Origin: Flavobacteriales bacterium
Lineage (GTDB): Bacteria; Bacteroidota; Bacteroidia; Flavobacteriales_C; GCA-002722245
Assembly: GCA_023251075.1 (NCBI GenBank)
Contig: JAHEZM010000001.1
Location: forward strand, 1 to 64,000
Direction: 5' to 3'
Length of the DNA stretch: 64,000 nt
This document shows positions 1 through 8,226 of this stretch, piece after piece. The translations under genes and the position numbers were made by a program. Position 1 is the stretch's first letter; each line of letters opens with the position of its first letter. A model generated the notes under the pieces. The model made no database searches and had not been told where the DNA came from. It worked only from the letters and a program-made list of their open reading frames with translations.

Positions 1-523
1 AAATAAAGATGCCTTAAGTAAAACCAAAGCAGGGGCATGGGAATATGATGTGATTACTGCAGGCTTTAAATGCAACATGACCGATATTCAGGCAGCCATT
101 GGTTTGGTGGAGTTGAGTCGTTATGATAGTGAAAATTTACCCCGACGAAAAAAAATATTTGATGCTTACTCTGCTGAACTTTCCAAATATTCATGGGCTG
201 AGTTATCGCCTTATTTGAATGATACTAAAGTGTCATCTTTTCATCTTTTTCCATTAAGAATTAAAGGTGCAACGCTCGAACAACGAAATGCCATTATTGA
301 AGAGATTAGCATCAATCAGGTGGCAGTAAATGTTCATTTTAAACCTTTGCCTTTGCTTACCTTTTACAAAAACAAAGGCTACAAAATGGAAGAGTATCCG
401 GTAGCTTATGATAATTTTAAAAGAGAAATTTCACTGCCCGTATATTATGGCTTAAGCGATGAGAATGTAAATACTGTTTTGAGTGTGGTGATTGCTGCTG
501 TTGAAAAAGTGATGGAAAAATAA
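1..523 (+). CDS. DegT/DnrJ/EryC1/StrS-family PLP aminotransferase, C-terminal part (5' truncated)
   Basis: The reading frame is open to the first bases of the window (frame starting at base 2), so the N-terminal half, including the PLP lysine, lies outside. The visible 174 residues contain the family signature GFKCNMTDIQAAIG, which matches the G-x-x-x-x-M-T-x-I-Q-A-A-I-G block of DegT/ArnB-type sugar aminotransferases, and a C-terminal small domain with HFKPLPLLTFY and FKREISLPVY. These cytosolic enzymes transfer an amino group to nucleotide-linked keto-sugars used for O-antigen or capsule. The sugar transferase about 210 bases downstream on the same strand fits a surface-polysaccharide locus. 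Substrate cannot be read from the sequence. Confidence 0.9.
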   Translation, partial: NKDALSKTKAGAWEYDVITAGFKCNMTDIQAAIGLVELSRYDSENLPRRKKIFDAYSAELSKYSWAELSPYLNDTKVSSFHLFPLRIKGATLEQRNAIIEEISINQVAVNVHFKPLPLLTFYKNKGYKMEEYPVAYDNFKREISLPVYYGLSDENVNTVLSVVIAAVEKVMEK

Positions 524-530
524 TGAAACG

Positions 531-690
531 CTAATCCTACTTCTCCCTTTTTTAAAGAGTGCGGAATTGCCATAGTAAGGGCAGAGGGATTTTAATATTG
601 TGTAATAAAAAATATAAATGGACAAACAGAAATCCCTCTTGCCTTTCCGCGCAAGCTTACACACTCTCCCTTTAAAAAAGGGAGAAGTTA
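531..690. repeat. Imperfect palindromic (MITE-like) intergenic element
   Basis: Two arms form a long interrupted palindrome filling the gap between the aminotransferase and the sugar transferase. Bases 541-557 are the perfect reverse complement of 670-686 (17 bp), and 583-592 of 630-639 (10 bp), with a roughly 37-base centre. The right arm is also self-complementary (CTCCCTTT...AAAGGGAG). There is no coding potential. Folded RNA or DNA would be a long hairpin. Whether it is a mobile miniature element, an RNA stability element or both is inference. Confidence 0.75.
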
Positions 691-733
691 GATTACTGTC
701 CCATTCTTTAAAAGCAATTGTGATTTAATAACA

Positions 734-1327
734 ATGAAACGCATTTTCGATATCATTTTTTCTTCTACAGCTCTAGTGCTATTCTCTCCTTTCTTTTTAT
801 TGATTTGCATTTTTATTTTGTTTTCTGGAAAAGGCGGAATATTTTTCCGACAAGTGCGTGTAGGCAGAGGCAATCAGGATTTCAAAATTTTTAAGTTTAG
901 AACGATGAAAGCCGATTCGGAGAAATCGGGACAACTTACCGTGGGTATGAAAGACAATAGAATTACCAGGGTGGGTTATTATCTGAGGAAATTTAAAATG
1001 GATGAAGTACCACAATTGATTAATGTATTGATGGGTGATATGAGCATTGTGGGACCGCGACCGGAGGTGAGAAAATATGTTGACCTTTACAATAAGGAGC
1101 AAATGAGGGTATTGAGTGTTCGTCCGGGTATTACCGATTTCGCCTCACTAAAATATTTCAAAGAAAATGAAGTTTTAGGTAAATCTTCCAATCCGGAAAA
1201 AACCTATATTGAAGAGGTGATGCCCGAAAAACTAAACCTAAATTTAGAGTACATAAAAAATCCTTCTTTACTGGTTGACTTAAAAGTAATTCTGCTTACT
1301 GTTCTTAAGGTATTCTCTTCTCATTAA
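734..1327 (+). CDS. Undecaprenyl-phosphate sugar phosphotransferase (bacterial sugar transferase family)
   Basis: This is a 197-residue membrane-anchored initiating transferase (PF02397 type). It has one N-terminal hydrophobic anchor (about residues 7-30), then the cytosolic catalytic domain with FRQVRVGR, FKFRTM, the acidic pair D90-E91 in KMDEVPQL and the hallmark SIVGPRPE near residues 104-111. The family transfers a sugar-1-phosphate from a UDP-sugar to undecaprenyl phosphate, the first lipid-linked step of O-antigen, capsule or exopolysaccharide synthesis. It is the short PglC-like form without the extra membrane helices of WbaP or WcaJ. Context with the upstream aminotransferase supports a polysaccharide locus. 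The sugar is unknown. Confidence 0.93.
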   Translation: MKRIFDIIFSSTALVLFSPFFLLICIFILFSGKGGIFFRQVRVGRGNQDFKIFKFRTMKADSEKSGQLTVGMKDNRITRVGYYLRKFKMDEVPQLINVLMGDMSIVGPRPEVRKYVDLYNKEQMRVLSVRPGITDFASLKYFKENEVLGKSSNPEKTYIEEVMPEKLNLNLEYIKNPSLLVDLKVILLTVLKVFSSH

Positions 1328-1358
1328 ATTCTTATTTCATAAACTTTTACAACGAGGG

Positions 1359-1389
1359 TGTAACCTTTTGCCTTCTGTTGCATCTTACA
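1359..1389 (+). promoter_or_regulatory. ECF-sigma-like promoter upstream of the 1491 gene
   Basis: TGTAACCTTTTG (1359-1370) is followed after 11 bases by ATCTTACA (1382-1389). The same pattern with identical spacing occurs at 46162-46192 before a TonB receptor gene. The layout resembles the TGTAAC-N16-GTC promoters I recall upstream of ECF sigma operons in Bacteroidota. It lies about 100 bases before the start of the T9SS-exported protein. Assignment to a particular sigma factor is inference. Confidence 0.45.
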
Positions 1390-1490
1390 ACTGAAAGCAT
1401 TAAAAGTAAAACCTAAAACTTAACGCTTTCCTTTAAAATTATATTGGCACTCCTCCAAGATCATTACTAACGATGTATTGAATGTAACTT

Positions 1491-3260
1491 ATGAAAAAAA
1501 GTATCTTGTTTACTATTGTTTTGTCTTTTTTTTCAATCGTTCTGGAGTCTCAGATTCTAGACGGATATACAGATAAAGTCTCCTACCGAGCAGGAGATAG
1601 CGTGGCTTTTTATTTAAATGGAAAAAGTAAACAGGGAGGAAATCTGCCTTTAAGCATAGTGGGAAATCATTCAAGTGGGGGGATTTCTATTGCTGGTTTT
1701 ACAAATGTAATTTTACAACAGCCAACGAACAGTGAACCTTGGAAAAATGGATTTGGTTATGCTCAAACCCCTATACAGAATAGCACTAACAATAAGTGGT
1801 TGGTTCCTGGTTTAGCCGTTTTGCCTAGTGGGTATTATTTATTGGACGGAAAGGTTCCTTTTATTGTAAAAGGAGATAAAATCAATTCAGATATTGTTAT
1901 CGTTTGTCCAACCAATACCATTAATGCCTATACCGTATCAGGAGGAAAAAGTTTATACAATGATTGCGTAACCAATTATCCTAATTGTACATGGACCGGT
2001 GTGCCGGCAACAACGGTTTCTTTTCAAAGACCTCAGGATTATAAGCAAGGATTAATGGACGCTTTTTTGGAATGGATTCATAATACCGAATATAAAGTGA
2101 ATGTGATTTCTGATGCTGATATGGATGATTATAGTGAAATAGAAAATGCGAAATTGTTAATTGTTATTGGTCATAGTGAATACTGGACCAGGCAGGCAAG
2201 ATTGAATTTTGATCAATTTGTTGACGGAGGAAAGAATGCTTTGATTTTGTCGGGAAATACTATGTGGTGGCAAGTTCGATATACCCCAGATAAAAATAAA
2301 ATGTCGTGTTACAGATCCTTAACTGCCGATGGTGATAATGTTTACAATGCAACACAAGATCCATTATTAAAAACGATAGAATGGGCACAACCCACTTTAA
2401 ATTATTCGATACTTAAAAGTATTGGTGCTCAATGGGGGCTGGGGGCATCTCCTTCTCATGGAGGATATGGTATTGAAGGGTCTTCACAAACTAAAATAAA
2501 GGGATCTAAAACACATTATGCGTGTGATTATGGTGGCTTTTATGGGCATAAAATTATTTTACCCAACTCTCCCATCTTTGAGGGAGTAAATATGAAAAAA
2601 GGAAAAATACTCTATCTGGCAAATGGCGAATATGATGGTTCTGTATTTAGTAATTTAGATTATAGAGGTAATATTATCGGACGAGTTCCAATATTAGATA
2701 CGGCTGCGTTGGGATTTTACAAAGCAAATTTAATAGGGTATGATGTTACTGTAGGTACTATTTTCGAAAATGATATTACCAGACAACGAAAGAATTATTG
2801 TCCGTTGATGGCTTTCCAAAAAACTTTGCATTCGGGTGTTATCATTAATGTGAATTCTAATGAGTGGTGCGGTGAATTAGGTATGGGAGGTAAGCCTTTT
2901 AAAAGTGCTACTTGTAAAAATTCTTTAGTTGAACCACATCCTCGCTTAAAGCATATTACGAAAAATATGATTGATCTTCTGTTGTTGGGAAAAGATGTTT
3001 TTGTTGATCCTGTTAATGAAACTGAGGAGGAGGAGATTTTACAAATTTATCCTAACCCCACCATCGGCTTGATCAATTTATCGATTGATGAAAATTCTAT
3101 CACAAAAGTATGCGTAAGAGATATAACGGGTTTAGTGCTGATGGAGAGTTATGAAAAGAGTTCTAAACTTGATTTAAGTTCTTTGGTGTCGGGATGTTAT
3201 TTTATTGAGGTATTTCATAACAACAAGACTTCTGTGGGGAAAGTGATTTTGGTGAATTGA
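1491..3260 (+). CDS. T9SS-exported protein with N,N-dimethylformamidase beta-subunit-like domain
   Basis: This is a 589-residue exported protein with a signal peptide (about residues 1-20). The large central region resembles the N,N-dimethylformamidase beta-subunit C-terminal domain, a glutamine-amidotransferase-like fold; characteristic blocks are [26 protein letters not shown] and [12 protein letters not shown]. The last ~75 residues are a T9SS type A sorting domain beginning [11 protein letters not shown], which is cleaved during outer-membrane export and surface anchoring. A true amidase for DMF would be cytosolic with an alpha subunit; none is present here, so only the fold, not the reaction, is supported. 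A candidate ECF-type promoter lies about 100 bases upstream, and the gene is followed closely by ttcA, which has its own promoter. Confidence 0.8.
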   Translation: MKKSILFTIVLSFFSIVLESQILDGYTDKVSYRAGDSVAFYLNGKSKQGGNLPLSIVGNHSSGGISIAGFTNVILQQPTNSEPWKNGFGYAQTPIQNSTNNKWLVPGLAVLPSGYYLLDGKVPFIVKGDKINSDIVIVCPTNTINAYTVSGGKSLYNDCVTNYPNCTWTGVPATTVSFQRPQDYKQGLMDAFLEWIHNTEYKVNVISDADMDDYSEIENAKLLIVIGHSEYWTRQARLNFDQFVDGGKNALILSGNTMWWQVRYTPDKNKMSCYRSLTADGDNVYNATQDPLLKTIEWAQPTLNYSILKSIGAQWGLGASPSHGGYGIEGSSQTKIKGSKTHYACDYGGFYGHKIILPNSPIFEGVNMKKGKILYLANGEYDGSVFSNLDYRGNIIGRVPILDTAALGFYKANLIGYDVTVGTIFENDITRQRKNYCPLMAFQKTLHSGVIINVNSNEWCGELGMGGKPFKSATCKNSLVEPHPRLKHITKNMIDLLLLGKDVFVDPVNETEEEEILQIYPNPTIGLINLSIDENSITKVCVRDITGLVLMESYEKSSKLDLSSLVSGCYFIEVFHNNKTSVGKVILVN

Positions 3261-3275
3261 ATTTTCATACCTTTG
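3247..3275 (+). promoter_or_regulatory. Promoter for ttcA, predicted leaderless
   Basis: A -7 box TACCTTTG (3268-3275) matches the Bacteroidota consensus TAnnTTTG exactly. TTG at 3249-3251, inside TTTTGG, lies 16 bases upstream and fits a -33 element. The G of the -7 box is only 4 bases from the ATG at 3280, so transcription would begin at or next to the start codon. The promoter overlaps the 3' end of the preceding gene. Confidence 0.7.
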
Positions 3276-3279
3276 CCCC

Positions 3280-4092
3280 ATGCAGGCAGAAGAAAAAGAT
3301 AGTTTAGATTTGTTGAAACGCTTACAAGGCTCGGTATGGGCTGCTGTAAAAGACTTTCAAATGATTGAGAAGGGAGATAAAGTGATGGTTTGCCTTTCAG
3401 GTGGTAAAGATAGCTATACTATGCTGGATATGTTGATGAAGATGCAGAAGTCGGCTACTATGGATTTTGAAATTATTGCCGTTAATCTCGATCAAAAACA
3501 ACCCGATTTCCCTGAGCATATTCTTCCCGAATACCTTACCCAAATTGGAGCTCCATTCAGAATTATAGAAAGAGATACTTATAGCATTGTTAAAGAGAAA
3601 ATTCCTGAAGGGAAAACAATGTGTAGCTTGTGTTCCCGTATGCGTAGAGGCACATTGTATGGCGCAGCAGAGGAAATGGGTGTTACCAAAATTGCTTTAG
3701 GCCACCATCGTGAAGACATTATCGAGACTATGTTTTTAAATCTTTTCTTCAACGGAAAGATGGAGGCAATGCCTGCCAAATATAAAACCGATGATGGTAA
3801 ACACATTGTAATTCGCCCACTGGCTTATTGTAAAGAAGCAGATATTGCAGCTTATTCAGAAGAAAAAAAATTCCCTATTATTCCTTGTAATTTGTGTGGT
3901 TCTCAAGATGGATTGCAAAGGGTTACCGTAAAAAAAATGTTGAGCCAATGGGATAAAGAATTCCCCGGAAGAGTAGATTCTATCTACAATGCTATGAAGA
4001 ATATTCATCCTTCACATATGTTGGACAGAAATATTTTTGATTTTCATTCCTTAGTAAGCGAACAAATGAGAGCAAATGGCGTAAAGGGGTAA
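3280..4092 (+). CDS. ttcA: tRNA 2-thiocytidine(32) synthetase TtcA
   Basis: This is a 270-residue PP-loop ATPase that thiolates C32 of certain tRNAs in the cytosol using an iron-sulfur cluster. The PP-loop SGGKDS (residues 40-45) activates the base by adenylation. Two CxxC pairs, C115/C118 (CSLC) and C203/C206 (CNLC), are the family cluster ligands. [16 protein letters not shown] is the second family block. Length is close to that of enterobacterial TtcA (about 310). The start at 3280 follows a perfect -7 promoter box by 4 bases, which supports both the start choice and independent transcription from the T9SS gene upstream. Confidence 0.95.
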   Translation: MQAEEKDSLDLLKRLQGSVWAAVKDFQMIEKGDKVMVCLSGGKDSYTMLDMLMKMQKSATMDFEIIAVNLDQKQPDFPEHILPEYLTQIGAPFRIIERDTYSIVKEKIPEGKTMCSLCSRMRRGTLYGAAEEMGVTKIALGHHREDIIETMFLNLFFNGKMEAMPAKYKTDDGKHIVIRPLAYCKEADIAAYSEEKKFPIIPCNLCGSQDGLQRVTVKKMLSQWDKEFPGRVDSIYNAMKNIHPSHMLDRNIFDFHSLVSEQMRANGVKG

Positions 4093-4113
4093 CCTTAAAT
4101 CATTTGTTGTTTT

Positions 4114-6069
4114 ATGAATGCACTTTGGCAACCCTCAGAGAAATTCACCAGATCTTCTAATTTATATCATTTCGCACTCTTTGTAGAAAAGGAATTCGAT
4201 TTGAAATTTACCGATTATGCTTCTATCTGGAATTGGTCGGTGAGTGATATAGATACCTTTTGGAAAGCTGTTTGGAAATATTATGATATTCAACACGATG
4301 GTGGTTTTGAAACAGTTCGTTCAAAAACCGATGGCATTATTGGTACTAAATGGTTTGAAGGTACCCAAGTGAATTACGCTGAACACGTTTTACGCAACAA
4401 AACAAAATATTCTCCGGCCCTCATTTTTCAATCGGAATTTTTACCCGCAAAAGAAATTTCCTGGATAGAATTAGAACAGAAGGTAGCAAGCTTCGCTAAA
4501 TATTTACGCGATAATGGAGTGGGTAAAGGAGATAGAGTAGCAGCCTATTTGCCCAATATACCTGAGGCATTAATAGCTTTTTTGGCTACCAATGCAGTGG
4601 GAGCAATATGGTCGAGTTGCTCTCCTGATTTTGGTACTCCTAGTGTTGTAGATCGATTCAGTCAAATAGAACCTGTGGTATTAATTGCTTGCAATGGCTA
4701 TTCTTATAATGGTAAAAAAGTTTCGAAGCTTGATGCAGTAACTGAACTAATTAATCGCTTGTCTTCTGTAAGAAATGTGGTAATGATTAATTATATCGAT
4801 TGTGGAATTATTGAAGGCCATGATCTTTGGGAAGAGACGGTGAGTAATACTTCCGCTATTTGTAAATTTGAAAGGATGAATTTTAATGATCCTATCTGGA
4901 TTTTATATTCATCAGGAACAACAGGTAAACCAAAAGCCATTACGCATAGCGTGGGTGGAATGCTGATTGAACATTTGAAAACTTTGGGTTTACATCAAAA
5001 TTGTAAAAGAGGAGAGAAGTTTTTTTGGTACTCCACTACAGGATGGATGATGTGGAATTATGCCAATGCTGCTTTGTTACATGGAACTACGGTGGTAATT
5101 TATGATGGTGCACCAGCCTATCCCAATATAAATGTGCTATGGGATTTAGCAGAAAAAACTCAAATTACCCATTTTGGAGCAGGTGCAAGTTTCTACATTG
5201 CTTGCATGAAAGAAGGGGTTAATTACAATGGTAGATTAGAAAACATTCAATCGTTGGGAAGTACCGGTTCTCCATTGCCTTCTGAAGCTTTTGAGTGGAT
5301 TTATAAAAGTATTAAGAAAGATTTGTGGTTGATTTCTTTGAGTGGTGGAACAGATATCTGTAGCGGATTCGTAGGTGGAACTCCCTACGAACCAGTATAT
5401 GCGGGAGAAATTCAGTGCAGGTTATTGGGCTGTAAAGTGGAAGCCTACAATGAACAAGGACTTCCTGTATATGATCAGTTAGGTGAAATGGTAATTGAAG
5501 AGGCTATGCCTTGTATGCCTATTTATTTTTGGGGCGATAAAAAGAAAGAAAAATACAAAGCCAGTTATTTTGAAATGTATCCCGGTAAATGGCGACATGG
5601 TGACTGGATAAAAATAAGTACAAAAGGTACAGTCATTATTTTTGGAAGATCAGATGCAACATTGAATCGAGGTGGAATCCGTATAGGAACTAGTGAAGTG
5701 TACCGGGCTGTAGAAAGTTTGAAAGAAGTAAAAGACAGTATGGTAATATGCACCGATGAAGAAGGGGGAGAGCATTATATGCCCTTATTTGTGGTTCTAA
5801 AAAAAGGAATCGAGTTGAATGATGAATTGAAATCAAAAATAAAATCAGCTTTAAGAACTCAATATTCTCCACGTCACGTGCCTGATGATATTTTTGCGGT
5901 TAAAGAAATCCCCTATACTATTAGCGGAAAGAAAATGGAAACACCAGTGAAAAAATTACTGATGGGAATTCCTTTAGAAAATGTAGCCAGTCAGGATGCG
6001 ATGAAGAATCCATCCAGCATGCAGTTTTTTGTAGATTTTTCTTTGAGAAGAGATAAGGGTGATAAATAA
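4114..6069 (+). CDS. Acetoacetate--CoA ligase (acetoacetyl-CoA synthetase)
   Basis: This 651-residue ANL-superfamily enzyme converts acetoacetate, ATP and CoA to acetoacetyl-CoA in the cytosol, salvaging ketone bodies or feeding polyketide and lipid metabolism. It shows the N-terminal acetyl-CoA synthetase lid (IWNWSVSDIDTFWKAVW), the P-loop ILYSSGTTGKPKA, FFWYSTTGWMMWN, GDWI and the C-terminal catalytic lysine in YTISGKKM (about K606). The full length and the STTGWMMWN block match acetoacetate-CoA ligase better than acetate or propionate ligases. It starts 21 bases after ttcA and may be cotranscribed. Only one base separates its stop from the stop of the convergent yggS-like gene. Confidence 0.9.
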   Translation: MNALWQPSEKFTRSSNLYHFALFVEKEFDLKFTDYASIWNWSVSDIDTFWKAVWKYYDIQHDGGFETVRSKTDGIIGTKWFEGTQVNYAEHVLRNKTKYSPALIFQSEFLPAKEISWIELEQKVASFAKYLRDNGVGKGDRVAAYLPNIPEALIAFLATNAVGAIWSSCSPDFGTPSVVDRFSQIEPVVLIACNGYSYNGKKVSKLDAVTELINRLSSVRNVVMINYIDCGIIEGHDLWEETVSNTSAICKFERMNFNDPIWILYSSGTTGKPKAITHSVGGMLIEHLKTLGLHQNCKRGEKFFWYSTTGWMMWNYANAALLHGTTVVIYDGAPAYPNINVLWDLAEKTQITHFGAGASFYIACMKEGVNYNGRLENIQSLGSTGSPLPSEAFEWIYKSIKKDLWLISLSGGTDICSGFVGGTPYEPVYAGEIQCRLLGCKVEAYNEQGLPVYDQLGEMVIEEAMPCMPIYFWGDKKKEKYKASYFEMYPGKWRHGDWIKISTKGTVIIFGRSDATLNRGGIRIGTSEVYRAVESLKEVKDSMVICTDEEGGEHYMPLFVVLKKGIELNDELKSKIKSALRTQYSPRHVPDDIFAVKEIPYTISGKKMETPVKKLLMGIPLENVASQDAMKNPSSMQFFVDFSLRRDKGDK

Positions 6070-6070
6070 A

Positions 6071-6733
6071 TTATCTTCCTCCAAATATTGAACTTCCAAG
6101 GCGTACCATAGTGCTGGCCTCTTTGATGGCGATTAAATAATCTCCCGACATACCCATTGAAATTTCTTTGAAGTTGGGATGATTAGTGAAATATTCGCTT
6201 TTTAGTTTTTTAAATATTGAATTCAAATGGCTGAATTCTTTTTGAATTTGATTGGTGTTTTCAGTAAAAGTAGCCATGCCCATTATTCCACAAACATTAA
6301 TATTTTTCAGTTCGGAGAATTCTCTTGAAGAAAGTAATTCTTTTGCTTCTTCTTCTGAAAACCCAAATTTACTCTCCTCTTCTGCGATGTGGAATTGAAG
6401 CAAAACGTTGATAATTCGATTGTTTTTTATCCCTTGTTTATTCACTTCTTTCAATAAGTTTAAACTGTCTATAGAATGAATCATGTGAACAAAAGGTGCA
6501 ATATATTTTACCTTGTTGCTTTGCATATGACCTATCATATGCCATTCAATGTCTTTGGGAAGACTTTGACATTTAGCGGCTAACTCTTGTGCTTTATTTT
6601 CTCCAAATATTTTTTGTCCGGCTTGGTATGCCTGTAGTATATCGCTCTCTGGTTTTGTTTTAGAAACCGCAATTAATTTAACTCCCGGAGGAATTGTTTT
6701 TAGAATGGAGGAAAGATTGTTTGGAATCGACAT
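6071..6733 (-). CDS. YggS/PROSC-family pyridoxal phosphate homeostasis protein
   Basis: This 220-residue single-domain PLP-binding protein has the alanine-racemase-type barrel without the second domain. The Schiff-base lysine is K25 in AVSKTKPE. Family blocks FGENKAQEL, WHMIGHMQSNKVK and MGMSGDY are all present. The family buffers PLP and affects amino-acid and vitamin B6 balance; no catalytic reaction is established. It follows the DUF1015 gene by 18 bases on the minus strand but has a perfect -7 promoter box TAATTTTG exactly 4 bases before its ATG, suggesting it is also transcribed alone as a leaderless message. Confidence 0.93.
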   Translation of the reverse strand: MSIPNNLSSILKTIPPGVKLIAVSKTKPESDILQAYQAGQKIFGENKAQELAAKCQSLPKDIEWHMIGHMQSNKVKYIAPFVHMIHSIDSLNLLKEVNKQGIKNNRIINVLLQFHIAEEESKFGFSEEEAKELLSSREFSELKNINVCGIMGMATFTENTNQIQKEFSHLNSIFKKLKSEYFTNHPNFKEISMGMSGDYLIAIKEASTMVRLGSSIFGGR

Positions 6734-6737
6734 GCAG

Positions 6738-6745
6738 CAAAATTA
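6738..6745 (-). promoter_or_regulatory. -7 promoter box for the yggS-like gene, predicted leaderless
   Basis: On the minus strand TAATTTTG (an exact TAnnTTTG match) is followed by CTGC and then the ATG at 6733. It lies in the 18-base gap after the DUF1015 gene. No clear -33 element was assigned. Confidence 0.55.
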
Positions 6746-6751
6746 AGAAAC

Positions 6752-7606
6752 TTAACGGCTCAAATCGTAAATTGTTAGTCCTGTTTTTAATTTGGGCAAT
6801 ATCCATGTTGATTTAGGTGGCAATACTTCTCCTTTTAAAGTGATTTTTTTTATCTCTTGAAAATTGTATTTCTTTTCTCCTTCTTTATAAGGTTCAATGT
6901 CAACATTATCTTCGTCGAATAAAATACTTAAAAAATAAGCTTCGTTTTTATTTTCCTGGTAGTTGCGCCACGAACTTTTTATTCTGTGGTGACCATCAGC
7001 CACTAGTAGATATTGGATTGAATCGATTTCTTTTTTGAAAAGAGAGATAGATTGGACATTATCTACCAACCATAATTCATGAGTTTCTCCTTGTTGATCT
7101 TTGAATTTAATAAAAGGATTTTCTTTGCTGTTCGCTTCAATTAATTTTTTAATCGAAGGGTTTCTATCGTAAATCAAAGCAACGGGTTCGGCATTTAGTT
7201 TTACCTCTTTGATATATTGAGCTAAAATATTTTCTCTTTTTTCAATAGTGTTTTCGTGCAAATGAATAATTCCGTTTTTTAAATCATCTAAATGAGATAA
7301 ACTTATAATGCCACTATAGGTTTTTATAGCATTTGTTTTTCGGTAAATGATAATAGAGGGGAGAGGGGAGGGAGTTAACCATCCTTTTGCAATGAATTCA
7401 TTAAAACGCTTCCTAACCAATGCATAAAAATCATTTCTATGCATATCGGCTTCCTTATGAATAATATTGATAAATGATTGTTCGTGGTTTTGAATAATGT
7501 CATGAATCCGTTCTTTGCTATACCCATCATAAGAATTAATAGCAATATTAGCGGCGATTTCCGATTGGGGAGAGAAAACTGTAAAGGATTTTATATTAGC
7601 CATCAT
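6752..7606 (-). CDS. DUF1015 family protein, compact form
   Basis: This 284-residue protein shows DUF1015 landmarks: an N-terminal SYDGYSKE-like region, HLHENTIEKRENIL (family HExT motif), ALIYD, the core LLVADGHHRIKSS, and the C-terminal PPKSTWILPKLKTGL. Family members I know are about 400 residues. Here only about 60 residues separate the ADGHHR block from the C-terminal PPKST block, so an internal segment seems to be missing while both ends are kept. Function is unknown; the family is related to a SerK-like free-serine-kinase fold, but activity should not be assumed. It lies upstream of the yggS-like gene on the same strand, and two adjacent ATG codons offer a start at 7606 or 7603. Confidence 0.82.
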   Translation of the reverse strand: MMANIKSFTVFSPQSEIAANIAINSYDGYSKERIHDIIQNHEQSFINIIHKEADMHRNDFYALVRKRFNEFIAKGWLTPSPLPSIIIYRKTNAIKTYSGIISLSHLDDLKNGIIHLHENTIEKRENILAQYIKEVKLNAEPVALIYDRNPSIKKLIEANSKENPFIKFKDQQGETHELWLVDNVQSISLFKKEIDSIQYLLVADGHHRIKSSWRNYQENKNEAYFLSILFDEDNVDIEPYKEGEKKYNFQEIKKITLKGEVLPPKSTWILPKLKTGLTIYDLSR

Positions 7607-7675
7607 GATCTTATACTTTCAAATTGGGTTAAATAGTTTCTTTTGAAATCATTTTATTAAGCTATAACAAAACCC

Positions 7676-7683
7676 TACCTTTA
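7676..7683 (+). promoter_or_regulatory. -7 promoter box upstream of the FKBP gene
   Basis: TACCTTTA (7676-7683) differs from TAnnTTTG at the last base only. TTTTA at 7652-7656 lies 19 bases upstream as a weak -33. It is 22 bases before the ATG at 7706, giving a short leader. Confidence 0.4.
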
Positions 7684-7705
7684 GCGGAAATTATTAAAAA
7701 TATTT

Positions 7706-8188
7706 ATGAAGATTAAAAAGAACTCAGTGGTGGCCATCACTTACACGCTGAAGAATGACGGAGGAGAGATCCTCGATTCTAGTGTAGGAAAAGAGAGCTT
7801 ATATTATTTACATGGGAATGGAAATTTGGTGATTGGACTCGAAGAGGAGTTAGAAAATAAAGCCAAAGGAGATAAGTTTTCTGTTGCTGTTCCGGCAGAG
7901 AAAGGATATGGTAATGTTGATCCTAAATTGGTTCAAACTGTACCTCTTTCAGCTTTCGGTACAAATAAAGTAGAAGTAGGTATGCAGTTTCATGCAGAAG
8001 GACAAGGCGGACCAGTAGTGGTTACAATTTCTGAAGTGATTGGAGATCAAGTTAAAGTGGATGGTAATCATCCTTTAGCAGGTGTTACCTTAAATTTCGA
8101 TATTATTGTGGATGAAGTTAGAGAGGCAACTGCCGAAGAAATAGCACATGGTCATGTTCACGGACCAGGTGGCCATCATCATCATTAA
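7706..8188 (+). CDS. FKBP-type peptidyl-prolyl cis-trans isomerase, SlyD-like
   Basis: This 160-residue cytosolic prolyl isomerase and chaperone has an FKBP domain interrupted by an IF (insert-in-flap) domain, as in SlyD. Landmarks are ITYTLKNDGGEILDSS, LIGLEEEL-type (VIGLEEELENKAKGD), PAEKGYG, the flap insert with VDGNHPLAG, and LNFDIIVDEVREAT. The C-terminus is histidine-rich (HGHVHGPGGHHHH), consistent with metal binding as in SlyD. It is transcribed alone: a promoter-like box lies 22 bases upstream, and a strong intrinsic terminator begins just after the stop. The downstream neighbour is convergent. Confidence 0.94.
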   Translation: MKIKKNSVVAITYTLKNDGGEILDSSVGKESLYYLHGNGNLVIGLEEELENKAKGDKFSVAVPAEKGYGNVDPKLVQTVPLSAFGTNKVEVGMQFHAEGQGGPVVVTISEVIGDQVKVDGNHPLAGVTLNFDIIVDEVREATAEEIAHGHVHGPGGHHHH

Positions 8189-8191
8189 AAT

Positions 8192-8226
8192 AAAAAACCT
8201 CCGTCGAATGACGGAGGTTTTTTTAT
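8192..8226. terminator. Bidirectional intrinsic terminator
   Basis: AAACCTCCGTC (8195-8205) pairs perfectly with GACGGAGGTTT (8210-8220) around a GAAT loop, with a T-run after it and an A-run before it. It serves the FKBP gene on the plus strand. The stop codon of the convergent minus gene (8223-8225) lies inside the T-run, so it can also end that transcript. Confidence 0.93.

Noticed and set aside
452-664. Minus-strand open frame of 70 codons
   Set aside because: It runs through the palindromic element at 531-690 and into the aminotransferase 3' end; composition follows the repeat, not a protein.
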